Assembly: GCA_002914805.1 (NCBI GenBank)
Contig: JXTB01000198.1
Span: forward strand, 271,323-335,322
Length of the DNA: 64,000 bases
Source: Parasponia andersonii
Taxonomy: Eukaryota; Streptophyta; Magnoliopsida; Rosales; Cannabaceae
Direction of reading: 5' to 3'
The first letter of the stretch is position 1. Each line of letters begins with the position of its first letter. Below the pieces are notes generated by a model. That model saw only the letters and a list, made by a program, of their open reading frames with translations, was not told the origin of the DNA and searched no databases. Shown here in pieces: positions 59,881 to 64,000 of this stretch. Made by a program: the position numbers and the translations under genes.

Positions 59881-61052
59881 TTATATACGCACATGTATTT
59901 TTCAAAATAATAATAATGTGTTATTCGCGTGCAAAGCAATGAACTAAATAGTGGAGTACCTTGAACCGATAATGTATATTATGTATGAGTTGTACGTTAA
60001 TAAGGATCGACCGCACTAACGGCTGCATGGACACGTGTACATGTGTGTATATATATATATACATGTATGATGTATTTGTACATGTAACGGAAAGTATGAA
60101 ATAAAAAGAAAAGCCTGTATATTGCAATCAATATAAAGTAGTTTTACAGTATTTTATATATTTATTATCCTCAGCACTACTTGGACCGCTAATTAAATGT
60201 TATTGCAGCAATAATATATAGTTATGTCCATATGTCTTTTCTCAACTAATAATTTGGTTGAACCCATTCATTGATATATTTATAAACTATAAACGTCCGT
60301 CTAAATATATGTATATATATATATATACACTGTAAAACCCCTTAAAATAAACAAGAGTTTTATAGTTTTTTGATAAAATTTAAATTTCAACATTTAAAAA
60401 AAAATATCTATTATTGGATGAATTTGGACGGAATTTTTGTCTACATTCATTTAGGTTTAAGTGTGAGAAAAGTTTATAAATTAAGGTCACACTGTAATTA
60501 TTTAAGGCTATTTTTGAAAAGAAATTTCCAAAATCAGGTCAAAATGAAAATAAGCAAAACAATGTCCTATTGCCCAGAATCTGACATGTGTCCCCAATAA
60601 TTTCAAAATTTCCCATAAATCCCTCATACTTTTCTTCTTCTCCCATGATGCCCTCGCGATGCACGCTCATTGCTAGCCATTGTCGCTCCTCTTTTGACTG
60701 CCGTTGAAGCCTACCACAACCCAGAAACAACGCGCCACCACCGAACGAAAAAGCTGCAACTAGAAGTATCCCCGCCGGAGCTCGCAATCGCCGGAAAAGA
60801 TGAAAAACACCACAGGTGGTTTTGCTCGCCAGAGATGATTTCGGGCGCCATTCACCGCGAAATCTGTCGTTGTGAACTCTTATCCTCACGGACAATCTCG
60901 AGGTAGGTGTCTCGTGTCTCAATTTTTTTTCGTTTGATTTTAACATCGTTGGATAGTTTTGTGTGTAAATAGTTTCAGAGTTAACTTTTCGATCGGACCG
61001 TTAGATTTTAAAACTAATATCATTTTAGAAATCTGTGTTGAAAATGGTGAAA

Positions 61053-61056
<4 letters not shown>

Positions 61057-61094
<38 letters not shown>
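61057..61094. repeat. (TA)n microsatellite inside the LTR
   Basis: 38 bases of TA. Confidence 0.95.
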
Positions 61095-61096
<2 letters not shown>

Positions 61097-61796
61097 ACTA
61101 TGTTTTGAAATGGGCACGAAAAACGAAATCAGACGGCTCAGATTTGTCTCGATTTGCGTGCCGTGAAACCTAGCTCAAAATTGGACAAATTATATGTCTA
61201 ATCTAGTATTTTTAGATGCTTTGAATTCAATGGTGAAGCATATTTCATGATTGGAAACTCCGTTTGAAAATCATATTTTCAAATCAAGAAATCAAAAGTT
61301 CGAAAACGACACCCGACCCTCCAATCGACACCCAAATGACGCCAAATCTTCTCCAGAGCCCCATTATACCAATTGGATACTCGATAGAGGTAGAGATTCG
61401 ATTACTTGATCTTCAAATTTGTTTAGTTTTGATTTCCACATATTTTGAATAAATATAGAATTTCGTAAAATAATTCATAAAAATGTGATTTATGCTTCTT
61501 TTGACCTCAATTGAGATATAAACTACTTGTGAGGCACGTCACACTAGTTGGTATATCATATATACTATTTTGAACAGTTTTCTGCAAGAAATTGGATTTT
61601 TGGGTTTTGATCAAAATGGCTGTTATAATGCCGAAATTTTTAGTAAATCTCAAATGATTTGAGAATTCAGTTTTGAGGACTAAAAGTGGTTTGATTAGAG
61701 AATACTACATAGTTATTTTGAGATTTTGTAGAAATTGTATGTATCCTTATTTTGTCATATATATAACATTGGCTTGCATTCACACGCTTACAATAC

Positions 61797-61929
61797 CTCA
61801 CATCGGGTGATCGGACTTATAATGCCCCACGTTAGGTGATCAAACTTACGGCACCTCTTTAGGTGGCTCGGACTTACGATGCCCCACGTTAGGTGATCGG
61901 ACTTACAGCGCCTTTTTAGGTGATTCGGA
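61797..61929. repeat. Tandem repeat, about 29 bases, in the LTR
   Basis: Nearly five units beginning 'ctta' and ending 'ggtgatcgga', alternating 'atgccccacgtta' and 'gcacctcttta' forms. Confidence 0.85.
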
Positions 61930-62643
61930 TTTATGAGTGATCCACTAAAATACTTCATACATTATGATTGCATATATAGTTATATTTTGGCTTGAAGAGA
62001 TATGTATTAGCTTTGATGGATGTTTTACAATAATTTTGAATATTTAAATTATTGGACTATGATTTTTACTTGAATTGCATGAAATTTTTTTAAGTGGACA
62101 ACTAACCATGTAAGACCTTCAATAGGAGTATTTTTCTTATATATAAAACTTGTAATTGTTTCTCTACTAGGCATTAGCTCACCCATTTCTTCCCCTCAGG
62201 TGGCACTCAGTGTAATTTGAACTAGAAGAACTAAATCAAGATACTGCAGAATAACTAAGTTGTCTATATTTTGGTAAATTTCTACGAGACTTGTGAAATA
62301 TTTAGATTTGAGTGGAAATTTGGGTTTTGTTAAACATTATGAACTAGTATGTGATATTTAGACGTGGTTTGTATTATTTATATCCGTATTTGAATGTGAG
62401 ATGATTTATGATTCATGACTATTAAAATAACTGTTTTTAATACGGTCTTTATTTAATGAGTGATGCATAACTATAGGATTTTGTTTTCATTTAAATATTT
62501 TACTGAGGCCAGTTTGAAAAGTTAGAGTCCCTAGGAAAAATTTTTGAATTAATTGAGTCATTTATTTTAATATTTTCGGTATTTCTATTTTATAAAATAT
62601 CCATTCTACCACTGATTCCGGCCTCAGGTCGTGACAAAAAATT

Positions 62644-62656
62644 TGGTATCAAAGTA
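62644..62656 (+). other. Primer binding site (tRNA-Met type)
   Basis: 'tggtatcaaagta' seven bases after the LTR end; one change from 'tggtatcagag' over the core. Confidence 0.75.
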
Positions 62657-62781
62657 TGATTTTAATTTAAAATACTCAGAGTGCATCACTCATTGAGCTA
62701 GACTGGACATTTCTTTATGTAACTCATGTATCGTCGTCATCTTATTAATACGTTGAATATATTGAAATAAAGATCAAGGAA

Positions 62782-63960
62782 ATACCTACAAGAAGAAGAG
62801 CATCTCAACCTGAGAGAGAATAAGACGCTCCTCTATGACAAGACCATCTTAGTTTTGATATTGTTGATGCTCTTCAGCAAGCTATGCAGAGGATACATAG
62901 TCTTATGACAAGGCCAACTACTGAAAGCGACCGATCTAAAAGCTTTATGGATTTTACTAAACTGAACCTATCAAACTTCTATGGAGAATACGATCCCGCA
63001 GCTGCACTGAGATAGCTTAGGGAAGTTTTAAAGAAATTTGATACTTCGACAGTACTAGCAGAGTTTAGAGTAGGCTTTGTAATGTACTTGCTTCAAGTTG
63101 TTGTTGATCATTGGTGGAATACTATCAAGTTAACTCAGGACACTACCACTTTGACTTAGGAATAGTTTGATGAACTGTTCAGAGGACAGCATCCCAATGA
63201 CGACCATATGAATCAGATATTAAAGCAGTACAACAATATGCATCAAGGGAGTATGACTATTAATGAGTACTATGCGATGTTTATGGAACTTTTCCAATAT
63301 ACCAATACACCGGGAAACTATTTGAGACTTTAAGTGGTTCATTTCAGAACTAACTTAAGGCCAAAGATTCACACCAGACTTGAGCCATTTCGAATCACTA
63401 CACTTATTGAGGCCTATGGTACAACTCAGAGGATTGAAGCTACACTGATTGGTGATAGAGAAACCATTGGTGGATATAAAAGGAAAGAAAATGATCGAAA
63501 AATGAAAAAAGGTTGATGACAAGACAGAGTTCACAAAATAGTGGAAGTAGTGGCAGTTTTGTTTCAACAAGAAGTTGGTGTCTTACTCTGTATTCCTACC
63601 ACTACTACGGTCAATAGGGCCATTTTAGAAGAAATTACCCCCAATTTTTGCAAACTCCTCCACTGATCACTAGAGGACTACATGGAAGTCAAGCAGCTTC
63701 GACACCCATCCTTAGTCAACAAACTAGTCTTGCTAATTTCCAGCTTTTAACTCTCTTATTCAACACTAATATAGTCCTCAAGGTTCTACATTCACCATAG
63801 GGTGCCAGACCCCTCAGGAGGTTGTGGACAGTCCTACAGTAGTACTCCTGGATCCAGCAGTGGTCATTCGGGGCAGAGGCAGAGGAAACAAAGGAAAAGG
63901 AAAAGCTCAAACCTATGCAATCACCAGGACAGAGGGATATGGTCAGCCTGGACCTAGAGT
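62782..63960 (+). pseudogene. gag: Tekay-like gag, broken
   Basis: The expected start codon reads ATA at 62782, followed by 'PTRRRASQPERE' and a stop. The capsid core is clear from 62948 ('MDFTKLNLSNFYGEYDP'), through 'DHWWNTIKLTQ' and 'MNQILKQYNN', with stops at about 63015 and 63158, to the open end at 63334-63516, a Lys/Arg-rich linker. The zinc knuckle near 63580-63625 is lost: Tyr takes the place of ligand Cys residues and there is a stop before 'GHFRR'. After 63880 the sequence turns to a Gly/Arg/Lys-rich linker, then the region before the protease. Confidence 0.7.
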
Positions 63961-64000
63961 GGTTGACGGTATGATCTTACTTTATCACTTTTGGACTCAT

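Larger units (their letters stand above)
58305..60330. other. Gene-free stretch with small duplications
   Basis: No gene. It contains an A run (58988-59006), a TA array (59331-59365), a 54-base duplication (59365-59475), a hairpin (59726-59789) and a 36-base tandem duplication (59809-59880), described separately. Confidence 0.4.
60331..62636 (+). repeat. 5' LTR of the second Tekay-like element
   Basis: 2306 bases, 'tgtaaaaccccttaaaa' to 'cctcaggtcgtgaca'. It has a CT-rich run at 60630-60650, a GC-rich patch (60650-60905), a TA array (61057-61094) and a 29-base tandem repeat (61797-61929). The flanking word before it is 'tacac'; its partner is outside the window. Confidence 0.8.
60331..64000 (+). 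mobile_element. Ty3/gypsy chromovirus, Tekay-like, 5' part
   Basis: 5' LTR (60331-62636), PBS and gag, continuing past the window with the start of the protease region. LTR size, PBS and gag resemble the element at 2946-12204, but the LTR is closer to the remnants at 42338-44336 and 48013-49905. Gag has stops, so this copy is also dead. Confidence 0.8.

Overview
The window is nuclear DNA of a flowering plant, most likely a eudicot. It is strongly AT-rich, full of (TA)n microsatellites, contains two N-filled assembly gaps (32126-32729 and 49197-49363), has spliced gene structure, and consists mostly of decayed plant LTR retrotransposons. The species cannot be told from the sequence. The only host gene I can support as intact is a three-exon R2R3-MYB transcription factor of the MIXTA-like group (subgroup 9, MYB106/MYB16 type) at 45465-47348, + strand.

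Layout. 1-1335: 3' part of a long LTR. 2946-12204: a Ty3/gypsy chromovirus (Tekay/Del-like), + strand, with gag, protease, RT, RNase H, integrase and chromodomain, all broken by stops, and a 3' LTR lacking about 0.5 kb of its front. 12510-15115: a solo LTR of a second long-LTR family. 15116-20651: no gene seen. 20652-25107: a Ty1/copia element, - strand, whose reverse transcriptase core is deleted. 25351-39216: three nested insertions, namely a short hAT-like element (degenerate TIRs, near-identical 8-bp target duplication) holding a 13.3-kb Ty3/gypsy Tat-lineage element (25591-38860, - strand), whose integrase is split by a solo LTR (30690-32960) of the same family as the one at 12510. The Tat element carries an extra, antisense, apparently intron-containing reading frame (27278-29435, + strand) of the plant 'putative gypsy type transposon' (Transposase_28) kind.

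Further right, 41202 to about 42195 looks like a non-autonomous Helitron on the - strand. 42338-44336 is an LTR remnant just upstream of the MYB gene, and 48013-49905 holds two partial inverted LTR copies around an assembly gap just downstream. 51454-51938 carries two copies of a small MITE. 52975-58304 is a second Ty1/copia element (- strand) with a recognisable gag, PBS and 1.27-kb 5' LTR. 60331-64000 is the 5' LTR, PBS and gag of another Tekay-like chromovirus that runs off the window.

How it fits together: the MYB gene sits in a gene-poor, transposon-rich region. Its regulatory space is bounded by LTRs about 1.1 kb upstream of its start codon and 0.7 kb downstream of its stop. None of the transposon proteins is intact, and the damage is mostly C-to-T/G-to-A type stops and lost zinc-knuckle residues, as expected for long-silenced methylated copies. 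I found no tRNA, rRNA, CRISPR or organellar insert, and no system I can honestly call undescribed. The antisense Tat reading frame and the nested insertion are the most informative parts.
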